A stretch of DNA of 60,748 nt from contig CADDYT010000016.1 in assembly GCA_902810755.1 (NCBI GenBank), forward strand, positions 1 to 60,748, read 5' to 3'. The translations under genes and the position numbers were made by a program. This document shows positions 52,802 through 60,748 of this stretch, piece after piece. The notes under the pieces are model-generated. The model did not search any database and was not told the origin of the DNA. It saw only the letters and a list, made by a program, of their open reading frames with translations. Positions within the stretch are counted from its first letter, which is position 1, and each line of letters begins with the position of its first letter. Source of the DNA: Chloroflexota bacterium. GTDB lineage: Bacteria > Chloroflexota > Ktedonobacteria > Ktedonobacterales > Ktedonobacteraceae.

Positions 52802-55246
52802 ATGTCTGATCTCGAAGGTGTCATGCTCAGTGATTATCTCTTGCTGCAATGTATCAGCAAGGGGGGAGCGGCGGATGTCTATCGCGCCCGCCAGCGCGGG
52901 GAAGGGAACTACGAGGTAGCGGTCAAAATTTTCCGCTCCGCCTATGCTCAACGCGAGTCCTTCCGCGAACACTTTATGAATGAGGCGGAGAAGATCGGTC
53001 AGTTTGACCATCCAAATATCTTGCCGTATCTGGAATATGGTGAAGGGGAAGGCTTGCTCTACCTGGTTACGCCGTTTGTGATGACGGGGACGCTGGAAAA
53101 CCTGTTTCAGCGCGTAGGCGGCAAATTCTCCTCTATGCAGGCATTGCCCGTCATGCAGCAGCTATGCAGCGCCGTGCAATACGCGCACAATCATAACGTC
53201 ATTCATGGCAACATTAAGCCCACAAACGTTTTCATCGCCGCCGATGGCCGCATGCTGCTCTCTGACTTCGGTATCGCGCACAGCTACGATGACAGCCAGC
53301 AGTCGCTGACGCGCATCGGCTGGGGGTCGGCTGAATATGTGGCTCCGGAGCAATCGCTGGGGCTGGTGCGTCGCGGCAGCGATATCTACTCGCTGGGCGC
53401 GCTGCTGTTCCGCATCCTCACCGGGCAACCGCCTTTTACCGGCCAGACGCCCGTTGAGGTGCTGCTCAAACACGTGCGCCAGCCGGTACCCTCGGCGCGC
53501 ACCATTGTTCCCACCATCTCGGATGCCGTCGATGGCGTTCTGCGCATGGCGCTGCAAAAGCGGTCAGATGATCGCTTTGCCTCAGCCGAAGAGTTCTACA
53601 ATGCCTTTCTGGCCGCCGTCACCGTTGCGCCTGTTGCCTCCCCGGTTGCGCGACCGGTGGTTACCAGAAAGCTGCAACTGGTACCCGGCGCGACTTCGAC
53701 TGTGAATCCGCTGACGCCTGTTCCGGTTTCCGAACCGGATGTCGCCCGGCTAGAGCCCCCGGCGACCGTTGAACCGCAAACTCCCCTGCCCGCCTATTTT
53801 GCTTTCGCCGATCAAATCACAACCTCTGATGTGCAGGAAGCGTCGCCAGTATTGCCATCGCCGTCGACAGAGGATGATGCGGAGAAAGCTGCGCCGCCAC
53901 CTGCACAGGATGATGACGACGTACCCCGCTTCTGGTCGGTCGATCCCGTCGAATGGTCGCCACTGCCGCTGAGCGACGTGGGAACGCAGTCAGCAGCGCA
54001 ACAGGAAGCTGTGCCTTTGACTGTCGGCGACTACCTGCGTCAGAAGGCTTCGATGCCTCAACCGCCAACGCCTCTTCTGCCAGTATCCCCTGTTCCTGAA
54101 GTGGTGTTTGAGAATTTGCCGAAGCCGGAGAGGCCGCGTAGGGCTGCTGGCGCGTGGGATAAGCGGCTGAAAAAGATTTTGCCGGTCATCGTTGTGATTT
54201 TGCTACTGCTCGGGCTGCTGGCAGCCTTGCTCTCTTCGTTTCTCCTGCCGGGCAGTTCCGGCAGCGGACAAACGACAACTGCCCCGGTCGCTACTACCGG
54301 CTTGAATGGGACGACCACGCGCCCGGCGACAACGCCAACGCGCTCGCTGACACCGACCCCGGCCACGAAGGCAACGCCGAACAGTTCCGCCACTGCTGTA
54401 CCCCGCCCGGTTGCTACGCCGACACCTGTTCCTGCCAGCCCGGTGGTGCCGCCGTTTTCCTGCGCTTCCGGCAGCGTTACGCTGAACGGTTCGGCTAACT
54501 TCCAGCCTGCTATTCAGCAACTGACGGGTGACTATAGCGGTCAATGTTCCGGCAACGCAAACTTCACTGTCAACGGCGGCGGCAGCAAGGCCGGTCTCGA
54601 CGCGGTGGAGAGCGGCAGCGCAAATCTTGCCTTCTCCGATCTCGCTTCCACCGGCAGGCCAGGGCTGGTCGATTACCAGGTGGGCGCGCTCATCTACGCC
54701 GTGATTGTCAACAGCGATACGCAGATCACCAATCTGACAACCGCCCAGCTCCAGGGTATCTATACCGGCCAGATCACCAACTGGTCGCAGGTTGGCGGGA
54801 CAGACGAAGCGATCCAGATCATCTCGCGTTCGCCCGGTTCGGAGATTCAACAGGTGTTCGCGAGCTATGTCCTCAAAGGGGCGCATCAGAGCGTCGGCGG
54901 CACCACCCTGTGGAATGACAGCAATGACGCGGCGGCGCAGAAGGTGCTGGATACGAGCGGGGCCATCAGCTATGTTCCTCTGGCCTCTGTGCCGGTAAAC
55001 GGCGCGCAGGCGGTTTCCATCAACGGCGTCGCCCCAACGGCTTCGACCGTTTCCACCAATGCCTATGCTTTCTGGAGCGTTGAACATCTCTACAGCAAGC
55101 AGGCTGCAAGCGGCCTTGCGCTCTCGTTCATCAGCTTTTGCTCGACCGACACCGCCGCCAATGATCTCACCGGTGATGGAGTCGTCCCGATCAAGAGCCT
55201 GTTACCGGCGGCCTTAAACGCGCACACGCCCGGCCCGACGATCTGA
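52802..55246 (+). CDS. Membrane Ser/Thr kinase-like receptor with PstS-like ectodomain, HRD Asp replaced
   Basis: An 814-residue protein from ATG 52802 (weak ribosome-binding site). Residues ~10-275 are a Hanks-type kinase domain. It keeps the beta3 Lys K42 (VAVKIF), the helix-C Glu E61, DFG D155-F-G, APE (181-183) and D194, but the catalytic loop reads H135-G-N-I-K-P-T-N, so the catalytic Asp of HRD is Asn137. A Pro/Thr-rich cytoplasmic stretch follows, one membrane helix at ~457-482, and an external domain (553-814) of the PstS phosphate-binding type: AVIVNSDTQITNLTTAQLQGIYTGQITNWSQVGG. Ligand loop SRSPGSE stands where PstS has SGT. It is 102 bp upstream of its degenerate paralogue. I infer a ligand-sensing receptor with weak or no phosphotransfer. 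Confidence 0.9.
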   Translation: MSDLEGVMLSDYLLLQCISKGGAADVYRARQRGEGNYEVAVKIFRSAYAQRESFREHFMNEAEKIGQFDHPNILPYLEYGEGEGLLYLVTPFVMTGTLENLFQRVGGKFSSMQALPVMQQLCSAVQYAHNHNVIHGNIKPTNVFIAADGRMLLSDFGIAHSYDDSQQSLTRIGWGSAEYVAPEQSLGLVRRGSDIYSLGALLFRILTGQPPFTGQTPVEVLLKHVRQPVPSARTIVPTISDAVDGVLRMALQKRSDDRFASAEEFYNAFLAAVTVAPVASPVARPVVTRKLQLVPGATSTVNPLTPVPVSEPDVARLEPPATVEPQTPLPAYFAFADQITTSDVQEASPVLPSPSTEDDAEKAAPPPAQDDDDVPRFWSVDPVEWSPLPLSDVGTQSAAQQEAVPLTVGDYLRQKASMPQPPTPLLPVSPVPEVVFENLPKPERPRRAAGAWDKRLKKILPVIVVILLLLGLLAALLSSFLLPGSSGSGQTTTAPVATTGLNGTTTRPATTPTRSLTPTPATKATPNSSATAVPRPVATPTPVPASPVVPPFSCASGSVTLNGSANFQPAIQQLTGDYSGQCSGNANFTVNGGGSKAGLDAVESGSANLAFSDLASTGRPGLVDYQVGALIYAVIVNSDTQITNLTTAQLQGIYTGQITNWSQVGGTDEAIQIISRSPGSEIQQVFASYVLKGAHQSVGGTTLWNDSNDAAAQKVLDTSGAISYVPLASVPVNGAQAVSINGVAPTASTVSTNAYAFWSVEHLYSKQAASGLALSFISFCSTDTAANDLTGDGVVPIKSLLPAALNAHTPGPTI

Positions 55247-55348
55247 CGATCTAATGAGAGGAAGATGAGCATGATGCAATGGATGACCGTGAAAGCAGCA
55301 TGCGTATGGTCAGCCTGATGCGGCAAAACGCTAGTTTGTGAGGGAGAA

Positions 55349-57412
55349 ATGGCAGAACTTGCTGGTGTTATCGTAGGTAATTATTTTCTGCTGGAATGCC
55401 TGTCGCGTGAAGGCATGGTGGAGACGTATCGCGCCCGCCCCACGACCAGGGGCGGCTATGATGTGATTCTGCGCCTCTATCGCCCGCAGTTTCCCGATCC
55501 GACCGGCTTCCGTGATGCCTTCGCGACCGAGGTAGAGAAGGTCTGGCGCTGCCAGCATCCGCATATCCAGCCTCTGCTGGAATACGGCACGGGCGAAGAT
55601 CTGCTCTACAGCGTTTCCCCATTGCCGGAAAGCGGAGAGACGTTGGAAGCTCTGCTTGCTCGCCAATCAGGGCAGTTGCTGCCACTGCCGCTGGTCATGC
55701 GTTTCGCCACACAAATCTGCGCGGCCCTGCAATATGCTCACGAACACAATATCGTGCATGGCAATATCCAGCCTTCCAGCATTCTGATCAGCGATGAAGA
55801 CGATATCAGGCTGACGAACTTCAGCATGCGGCGCATGTACCGCACCGGCGACCCGCTGACGGCTGAGATTGATATGGGCAATCCGGCGTATATGGCCCCG
55901 GAGCAATCGCTGGGTATTGTCTACCCGGCCAGCGATATCTACGCCGTTGGCGCGCTGCTCTTCCGTCTGCTGAGCGGTCGGCTTCCCTATGATGGAGAGA
56001 GTGCGGAGGAGATGATGATGCGCCATAGCGACGAGCCGATACCGTCGCTGCGCGCGCAGCGTCCCGATCTGCCGGAGGCGCTGGAGCTGGTGGTGCGTGT
56101 TGCCCTCTCGAAGAGTCCCGATGCGCGTTTTCCCGATGCCGCCTCGCTGGCTCAAGCCCTTATTTCCGCCGTTGTCCCCGACGCGCCGCAGATTATTCCT
56201 GATGCGCCGGAACGCCGTGTCCCTGTGCGCGCGCGCCGCACCCGCTTTACCTGGACGCGGGCGGCATCCTTCCTGGCGCTGCTTGTTCTCCTCTTTGGCC
56301 TGGTCAGCGCATCAATCTTTATATTTTCTTCTCCACAGCAATTGCATCAGATCAGTAATCTGCCATTTTTGCATCATGGCTCAACCGCGACTGCAACCGC
56401 CACGACCACAGTCGTTCCCGGTACGGCGCCCCCCGGCACGGCGCTCACTCCAACCGTTCAGATCACGGGACCCGGTACGGGAACCAATCCAGGTGTGGGG
56501 CCGACAAAGAATGGCACGCCGCCCGCCAACGGCAATCAGACGCCCACTCCGCAGGCCACACCGAGCGCGACCACTACACCGGTGCCAACGCTTACCCCGA
56601 CTGCCACGCCCGGACCATCCTCTTTCACCTGCGCGGCGGGCAGCCTCTCCATTGCTGCTCCATCAAACCTCTCGCCTCTTTTCCAGCACGTCAGCAGTGA
56701 CTACCAGTCTGCATGTCCCGGTACGACGATCACGCTGGGCGGCAGCGCCGACCGCAAAAACCTGAATGCTGTAGAGCAAGCTCAGGTCACTCTCGCCGCC
56801 TGTGACCTGACCGCCCTGCCGCAGCGCAATCTCAGCGATACGCCGGTTGCTGCCTCGCTCTACGCCCTCATTGCCAGTCCCGATGTGCAGGTCAACAGCT
56901 TGAGCAGTGCGCAGCTACAGGCAATCTATCAGGGGCAGTTTACGAACTGGTCGCAACTTGGTGGCCCCAACGAGCCTGTTTCTATCATTCTGCGACCCAC
57001 AAACGATGCCGTGAATGCTCTGTTCCGCGCCTTTGTGCTCAATGGCGCGCCGATCCATGTCAAGGGATACCGGTTGAAACAGGATACGCCCTCGCTGGTG
57101 GTGCAGGCGGTCAGCCAGATCAGGGGAGCTATCAGCATCGTGCCGCTGGTCGCGGTGCAGGGAGCGAATGTGCAGGTACTCGCCATCAACAGCGTTTTGC
57201 CCACCGCGCAGAACCTGCTCAACGGCTCGTATGTCTTCTGGGGGGTCGATCACCTCTACACAAAGGGGACGGGAACGGCGCAGGCGCAATCCTACCTGCA
57301 ATTTATCGTCAGCGGACAGGAAGCAAGCGTGATGGTGCAACTTGACGCAGTGCCGGTCAGCGCCATTCCACAATCGGTGCTATCCTCACACCTGCCCGGC
57401 CCGGAAATCTAA
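55349..57412 (+). CDS. Receptor-like pseudokinase with PstS-like ectodomain
   Basis: A 687-residue protein with AGGGAGAA before its ATG. It has the same layout as the preceding gene product but the kinase core is degenerate: beta3 Lys is R42 (VILRLY), HRDxKxxN is H137-G-N-I-Q-P-S-S, and DFG is N157-F-S. The APE motif (183-185) and fold-forming sequence remain, so this is a true pseudokinase. A single membrane helix lies at ~303-326, then a Thr/Pro/Gly-rich linker and the PstS-like domain (~425-687): [33 protein letters not shown]. The SGT-type ligand loop is replaced by RPTND, so ligand binding is probably altered too. It likely acts as a partner or decoy of the 52802 product. Confidence 0.9.
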   Translation: MAELAGVIVGNYFLLECLSREGMVETYRARPTTRGGYDVILRLYRPQFPDPTGFRDAFATEVEKVWRCQHPHIQPLLEYGTGEDLLYSVSPLPESGETLEALLARQSGQLLPLPLVMRFATQICAALQYAHEHNIVHGNIQPSSILISDEDDIRLTNFSMRRMYRTGDPLTAEIDMGNPAYMAPEQSLGIVYPASDIYAVGALLFRLLSGRLPYDGESAEEMMMRHSDEPIPSLRAQRPDLPEALELVVRVALSKSPDARFPDAASLAQALISAVVPDAPQIIPDAPERRVPVRARRTRFTWTRAASFLALLVLLFGLVSASIFIFSSPQQLHQISNLPFLHHGSTATATATTTVVPGTAPPGTALTPTVQITGPGTGTNPGVGPTKNGTPPANGNQTPTPQATPSATTTPVPTLTPTATPGPSSFTCAAGSLSIAAPSNLSPLFQHVSSDYQSACPGTTITLGGSADRKNLNAVEQAQVTLAACDLTALPQRNLSDTPVAASLYALIASPDVQVNSLSSAQLQAIYQGQFTNWSQLGGPNEPVSIILRPTNDAVNALFRAFVLNGAPIHVKGYRLKQDTPSLVVQAVSQIRGAISIVPLVAVQGANVQVLAINSVLPTAQNLLNGSYVFWGVDHLYTKGTGTAQAQSYLQFIVSGQEASVMVQLDAVPVSAIPQSVLSSHLPGPEI

Positions 57413-57563
57413 TTCCAACCCTCTTGCCAGGGATGGTAGAATAGAAACTAGATCAACTTTGTTATCTTTATTGAGGCAGGACCTCAAGGTAAAATCCGTT
57501 ACAAATGTGCAACGGGTTGGTCTGGTACATACATTCCGGGTATTTGAGGGAGGATTTTGTTCT

Positions 57564-58436
57564 ATGTCCACAGAGACACAGGCAGCAAGCCAGAACACTG
57601 GCTATGCCCATCCAGAGGTGCTGGTAGAGACCGACTGGGTGGCGGAAAATCTTAACAACCCCAATGTTCGCCTGATCGAGGCGGACGAGGACGTTTTGCT
57701 CTACGAGACGGGCCATATTCCCGGCGCCGTCAAACTTGACTGGCATGTCGATGTTCAGAATCCCGTCACGCGCGACTTTCTCGATCAGCAGGCGTTCGAG
57801 CAACTGATGCGCCGCTATGGCATCGACAATGATACCACGATTGTCCTCTACGGCGACAGGAACAACTGGTACGCCGCGTACTCCTACTGGCTGTTCAGCA
57901 TGTATGGTCTGACCAATATGAAGATCATGAACGGCGGGCGGCAGAAGTGGGAGGCGGAAGGTCGCCCGCTGACGAAAGAGGTGCCTCATTACCAGCCGAC
58001 CAATTTCCAGGCGCGACCGATCAACGAGTCGATTCGCGCATTCCGTGAAGATGTAATGAGCGGCCTGAACAATCCAGAGCGGCGGCTGATCGATGTGCGC
58101 TCTCCGCAGGAATATACCGGCGAACTGCTGCATATGGTAAACTACCCACAGGAAGGCGCGCAGCGCGGCGGTCACATCCCGACGGCAAAGAACATTCCGT
58201 GGTCGCAGGCGGCCAACCCCGATGGCACGTTCAAGTCGGCGGAGGAATTGCGCGCGCTCTACGGCGGCCAGGGCATCAACCCTGAGAACGATGTCATCAG
58301 TTACTGCCGTATCGGCGAGCGTTCGGCCCACACCTGGTTCGTGCTGACACAGTTGCTCGGCTACCCGCGTGTCCGTAATTATGACGGCTCCTGGACCGAA
58401 TGGGGCAACCTGGTACGCGCTCCTATCGAGAAGTAG
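57564..58436 (+). CDS. Thiosulfate sulfurtransferase (tandem rhodanese)
   Basis: A 290-residue protein from ATG 57564 with GGGAGG upstream; the frame upstream to 57342 overlaps the kinase gene and is not used. It has two rhodanese domains: the N-terminal, inactive one ([19 protein letters not shown]), and the C-terminal, catalytic one with C248 in [10 protein letters not shown]. It moves sulfane sulfur from thiosulfate or a persulfide to an acceptor. It is 127 bp upstream of the IscU/SufU-type scaffold gene, so sulfur may be fed toward Fe-S cluster assembly, although no cysteine desulfurase is present in the window. Confidence 0.93.
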   Translation: MSTETQAASQNTGYAHPEVLVETDWVAENLNNPNVRLIEADEDVLLYETGHIPGAVKLDWHVDVQNPVTRDFLDQQAFEQLMRRYGIDNDTTIVLYGDRNNWYAAYSYWLFSMYGLTNMKIMNGGRQKWEAEGRPLTKEVPHYQPTNFQARPINESIRAFREDVMSGLNNPERRLIDVRSPQEYTGELLHMVNYPQEGAQRGGHIPTAKNIPWSQAANPDGTFKSAEELRALYGGQGINPENDVISYCRIGERSAHTWFVLTQLLGYPRVRNYDGSWTEWGNLVRAPIEK

Positions 58437-58562
58437 ACGCTGGCACAGGTATGCGTGAGAAGGTGTCTGTGGATGAAGGTCGCAGGTGCCTTCTCACAAC
58501 GCAACGTCAAAGCAGGTCAGCGAAGAACAGGGCTATAATCTGGTCTCTAAGGAAAGAAGTAG

Positions 58563-58976
58563 ATGGATCGACAGGAAGCTATCGAATTTTTAATGGATCA
58601 CTATGAAAATCCGCGCAATAGCGGCCCGTTAGAAGACGCCAATATCAACCTGACGGGCGGCAACCCTGGCTGCTCGGATATTATCACCATGCATGCGCGC
58701 ATCGGCGAGGATGGCAGGCTGGAAGCTGTCAACTGGGAGGGCGAAGGCTGCACGATCAGCAAGGCGGCGGCTTCCTACGTGACGGAAATTACGCAGGGTA
58801 TGACGGCAGAAGAGGTCGAGCAGATGAGTTTTGAAGACTTGATAGAACAGCTTGGCCGCGAACTGGTCATGACGCGCCCCACCTGCGCCACGCTTGCCCT
58901 CGGCACGCTCAAGAAAGGCGTCCATGAATATCTCATGCATAAAGCAGCCACAGAGGACAGAACAGAAGCGAAATAA
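58563..58976 (+). CDS. IscU/SufU-type Fe-S cluster scaffold
   Basis: A 137-residue protein. Ligands C37 and D39 (NPGCSD), C63 (GEGCTISKAAASY) and C108 (RPTCATLALGTLKKGV) match the scaffold family. The 45-residue spacing between C63 and C108 is close to IscU and shorter than in SufU, which has an insertion here; but the RPTC context, instead of HC, looks like SufU. It builds [2Fe-2S] or [4Fe-4S] clusters on sulfur from a cysteine desulfurase encoded elsewhere. A TATAAT (58534-58539) lies upstream without a good -35. A strong terminator follows. Confidence 0.92.
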   Translation: MDRQEAIEFLMDHYENPRNSGPLEDANINLTGGNPGCSDIITMHARIGEDGRLEAVNWEGEGCTISKAAASYVTEITQGMTAEEVEQMSFEDLIEQLGRELVMTRPTCATLALGTLKKGVHEYLMHKAATEDRTEAK

Positions 58977-59016
58977 GGAAGCATAGCTGAAATTTCTCCA
59001 TTGATCTAATTATGAT

Positions 59017-59061
59017 AAAAAGCTTCGACTATCGAAATATATGATAGTCGAAGCTTTTTTT
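59017..59061. terminator. Strong terminator of the scaffold gene
   Basis: A perfect 17-bp stem (59017-59033 / 59043-59059) with a 9-nt loop and seven T on the plus strand. Because the stem includes A/T tracts on both ends, it should work in both directions between the convergent genes ending at 58976 and 59150. Confidence 0.9.
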
Positions 59062-59149
59062 GTGTCTTGCCGTTGAAAACAGGCGAGGGTGTTCAGTCGC
59101 GCCGCCTGTCGGAAACGAACCAGGTTCACACAGGTGCGACGTCTATCCT

Positions 59150-59794
59150 CTAAACTGTCAGAGAAAGTCCAGGCTTGACGCGCCACTCAGCAAGCACATT
59201 CAATGCTTGCTGGTGCAATTGCTGGTGAGCAGGGTCATTCAGCCAGCGACTGACGCCAGATGGGTGGGCAAGCGGAAGCAGGAGTCTGCCGTCTCGCTCC
59301 TGATAGGTGCCGATCACATCTTCTAAGCGTGTTTTGCCAAAAAAAGCTTCGATGGCCATTGTGCCTACCAGCAGGATGATTTGTGGCTGAACCAGGCGTA
59401 TTTCGGCATCGAGCCAGGGACGGCAGAGGGCTATTTCGGGCGGGGAGGGACGGCGGTCACCATCGCCGCGCGGGTTTTTGCCGGGGTCGCAGTGGGTGAG
59501 TGAAGTGAGATAGCAGTGGTCGTGCAGGTAGCCGGGCGGGAAGCCTGCCTGTTCCAGCCATTTTTGCAGGATGCGCCCGCCGGGTCCGCTGAATGGTCGG
59601 TCCTTCTCCACAGAACGATGGCCCGGAGCCTGTCCGATGACCATAATAGCATCAGTGGCGCGTCCGCTCACCAGCGGGTGTGCCTGGGGAATATAGCCGT
59701 GTTGCTGGCAGAGACGACAGGCGCGGATACGCTGGTGCAGGCGATTGAGCGCCGCCTCTCGTGCGGCCAGTTGCTCCTGTGTTTTCCCTTGCAT
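59150..59794 (-). CDS. Fe-S uracil-DNA glycosylase (family 4/5-like)
   Basis: A 214-residue protein. Motif 1 is GQAPG (54-58, GxAPG type) and motif 2 is AHPSG (~176-180). Four cysteines (26, 29, 102, 124) match the [4Fe-4S] ligands of families 4 and 5. It removes uracil from DNA; motif 1 GQAPG is closer to family 4 (GEAPG) than to family 5 (GLAPA). The ATG at 59794 has no clear Shine-Dalgarno. The protein may be functionally related to the radical SAM/HhH protein at 200, since such proteins are linked in other genomes, but they are far apart here. It lies 25 bp after the flavin reductase gene on the same strand. Confidence 0.88.
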   Translation of the reverse strand: MQGKTQEQLAAREAALNRLHQRIRACRLCQQHGYIPQAHPLVSGRATDAIMVIGQAPGHRSVEKDRPFSGPGGRILQKWLEQAGFPPGYLHDHCYLTSLTHCDPGKNPRGDGDRRPSPPEIALCRPWLDAEIRLVQPQIILLVGTMAIEAFFGKTRLEDVIGTYQERDGRLLLPLAHPSGVSRWLNDPAHQQLHQQALNVLAEWRVKPGLSLTV

Positions 59795-59819
59795 GTTTAA
59801 TGGTAATTACGCTGTATTG

Positions 59820-60440
59820 TTATCGTCGTTCAAACTCTTCGTTATAAGCTGCTGCCAGACTGGGTTTCGTATAGTCATTGGTAAGATGACGATACTGGCC
59901 GCGATAGTAGGCCAGGGGCGGTTTGTCGACGGTGATTGCTTCGCTGCTGCTCTGTGCTAAGAGAATGGGGGAATGCTGTATATCCTGCTCGTTAGCGAAG
60001 GCGACCTGTCCCTCTGTTCCCATTGCCACCACTTCGCCGAGAAAGATCGCATGGTCGCCGCCCGGATATTCAGCCACGACGCGCGCATCGACAAAAGCCA
60101 GGACGCCCGCAATAATGGGCGAGCCGGTCACGGCTTCGGTATACGCGGCCCCACAGAAACGCTCGTAGCGTTCCAGGGATGGGGTGGCGAAGCAGCGCGA
60201 AAGATGCTCCTGCTCAATGGTCAGCATGTTGACGGCGTAAGCGCCGCTTTCTCGAATGTATGGCAGCGTCTGGCTGTTGAGGTCAACACATACCAGGATC
60301 AGCGGCGGATTGAGGGAGACTGAGCAAAAGGTGTTGACCGTGAGACCTGCTACCCCCTTCGGGCTTTTTGCGGTGACAACCGTCACGCCCGTCGCAAACC
60401 GGCCCATCACCTGCCGGAAAAAATCTTTTTCGAGTGCCAT
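59820..60440 (-). CDS. Flavin reductase-like FMN-binding protein
   Basis: A 206-residue protein with the flavin reductase split-barrel: FRQVMGRFATGVTVVTAKSPKGVAGLTVNTFCSVSLNPPLILVCV at the N-terminus (given as separate blocks, RFATGVTVVT and VNTFCSVSLNPPLI), and later GDHAIFLGEVVA. It reduces flavin with NAD(P)H or binds FMN for a two-component monooxygenase. There is no monooxygenase gene nearby. A promoter at 60590-60619 lies ~150 bp upstream. The downstream UDG gene starts 25 bp after its stop and is probably co-transcribed. Confidence 0.88.
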   Translation of the reverse strand: MALEKDFFRQVMGRFATGVTVVTAKSPKGVAGLTVNTFCSVSLNPPLILVCVDLNSQTLPYIRESGAYAVNMLTIEQEHLSRCFATPSLERYERFCGAAYTEAVTGSPIIAGVLAFVDARVVAEYPGGDHAIFLGEVVAMGTEGQVAFANEQDIQHSPILLAQSSSEAITVDKPPLAYYRGQYRHLTNDYTKPSLAAAYNEEFERR

Positions 60441-60589
60441 CTAGTAAAAATCCTTTTATTCCACGAAGAAATGTACCCCTTGATATGATGCTGGGACTTC
60501 ATGTACACGGGTACTGAGTCGGTGAGAGTTGCTCCTACCAGGGTTTCGTCATTGGCCCTTCCAGTTCTCGCTTCTAACCGTTTAATAGT

Positions 60590-60619
60590 AGTATCCGTCT
60601 TCTCTATGCTTCTTGTCAA
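60590..60619 (-). promoter_or_regulatory. Promoter for the flavin reductase-UDG pair
   Basis: On the minus strand, TTGACA (60619-60614) and GATACT (60595-60590) are 18 bp apart, about 150 bp before the ATG at 60440. The leader between them contains no gene I can support. Confidence 0.55.
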
Positions 60620-60659
60620 CTGTCCAGAAGGACAGTGAGCAGGTAGCCAGTTTTGAGGG

Positions 60660-60689
60660 TTGACACCCTCTTCTTCCCTCTCGTATACT
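60660..60689 (+). promoter_or_regulatory. Promoter reading out of the window
   Basis: TTGACA (60660-60665) and TATACT (60684-60689), 18 bp apart, face the right edge. The transcript would start at about 60697. AAGGAG lies at 60706-60711 but no start codon at suitable spacing follows, so this may be the start of a structured RNA or of a long leader; the window ends before it can be told. Confidence 0.6.
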
Positions 60690-60748
60690 ATGTCCACGAA
60701 CAGCAAGGAGCTGTCGGCACCGGGTGGCCTGTTCGCAATGGACAGGCA

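Noticed and set aside
60407..60706. 99-codon minus-strand frame before the flavin reductase
   Set aside because: It overlaps the promoter and start region of the flavin reductase gene and has no recognisable domain.

Overview
The window looks like chromosomal DNA of a multicellular-type Chloroflexota bacterium, most likely class Ktedonobacteria. I infer this from gene content: three giant STAND-type NTPases with TPR or WD40 repeats, a WD40 lipoprotein, a DUF4331 protein, membrane kinases with extracellular phosphate-binding-protein-like domains, a very large GT2 fusion protein, and moderately high GC. No rRNA, tRNA, CRISPR array, transposase or phage gene was recognised.

Layout. 1-3.4 kb: a radical SAM/helix-hairpin-helix gene, a membrane-protein gene broken by one in-frame stop, and a 5'-truncated radical SAM paralogue. 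3.4-8.3 kb: a ~1,615-residue P-loop/TPR protein. 8.4-13.6 kb: DUF4331 protein plus a Tat-exported partner, a PH-domain membrane protein, an amidase and an MFS transporter. 13.6-17.1 kb: a three-gene operon (DUF2231-Rieske, folE, RibD-C-like reductase) divergent from a SufR-like Cys-rich regulator, with back-to-back promoters around a dyad, then a DUF5679 zinc ribbon. 17.3-18.2 kb: a membrane-anchored stand-alone Clp-N protein and a GC-rich repeat block ending in a perfect 45-bp inverted repeat. 18.5-27.8 kb: a glycoside-use locus (LacI regulator, lipoprotein binding protein, two permeases, two ATPases, GH1 beta-glucosidase). 28-32.4 kb: a WD40 lipoprotein, two Gfo/Idh/MocA oxidoreductases and a TIM-barrel isomerase, plausibly further sugar metabolism. 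32.4-36.8 kb: a GT2 plus GT-C fusion and a GH113-like protein, an exopolysaccharide pair.

37-43.4 kb: two XRE-HTH STAND NTPases (14 WD40 repeats; TPRs) flanking a 67-residue predicted secreted peptide, which is itself bracketed by identical 10-bp palindromes. 43.7-52.6 kb: small proteins, a MurA homologue, a glutamine synthetase-family enzyme, an alpha/beta hydrolase, a MetE-like enzyme, an O-antigen ligase-like protein and a DUF3307 protein. 52.8-57.4 kb: two tandem receptor-like kinase homologues with PstS-like ectodomains. The first has lost only the catalytic Asp; the second has lost essentially every catalytic residue. 57.5-60.7 kb: rhodanese, IscU/SufU-type scaffold, uracil-DNA glycosylase and flavin reductase.

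The best candidates for undescribed biology are (a) the pseudokinase/PstS receptor pair, (b) the STAND-secreted peptide-STAND cassette, (c) the SufR-like divergent control region, and (d) the stand-alone Clp-N membrane protein. All functional assignments come from motif reading by eye; no database search was run.
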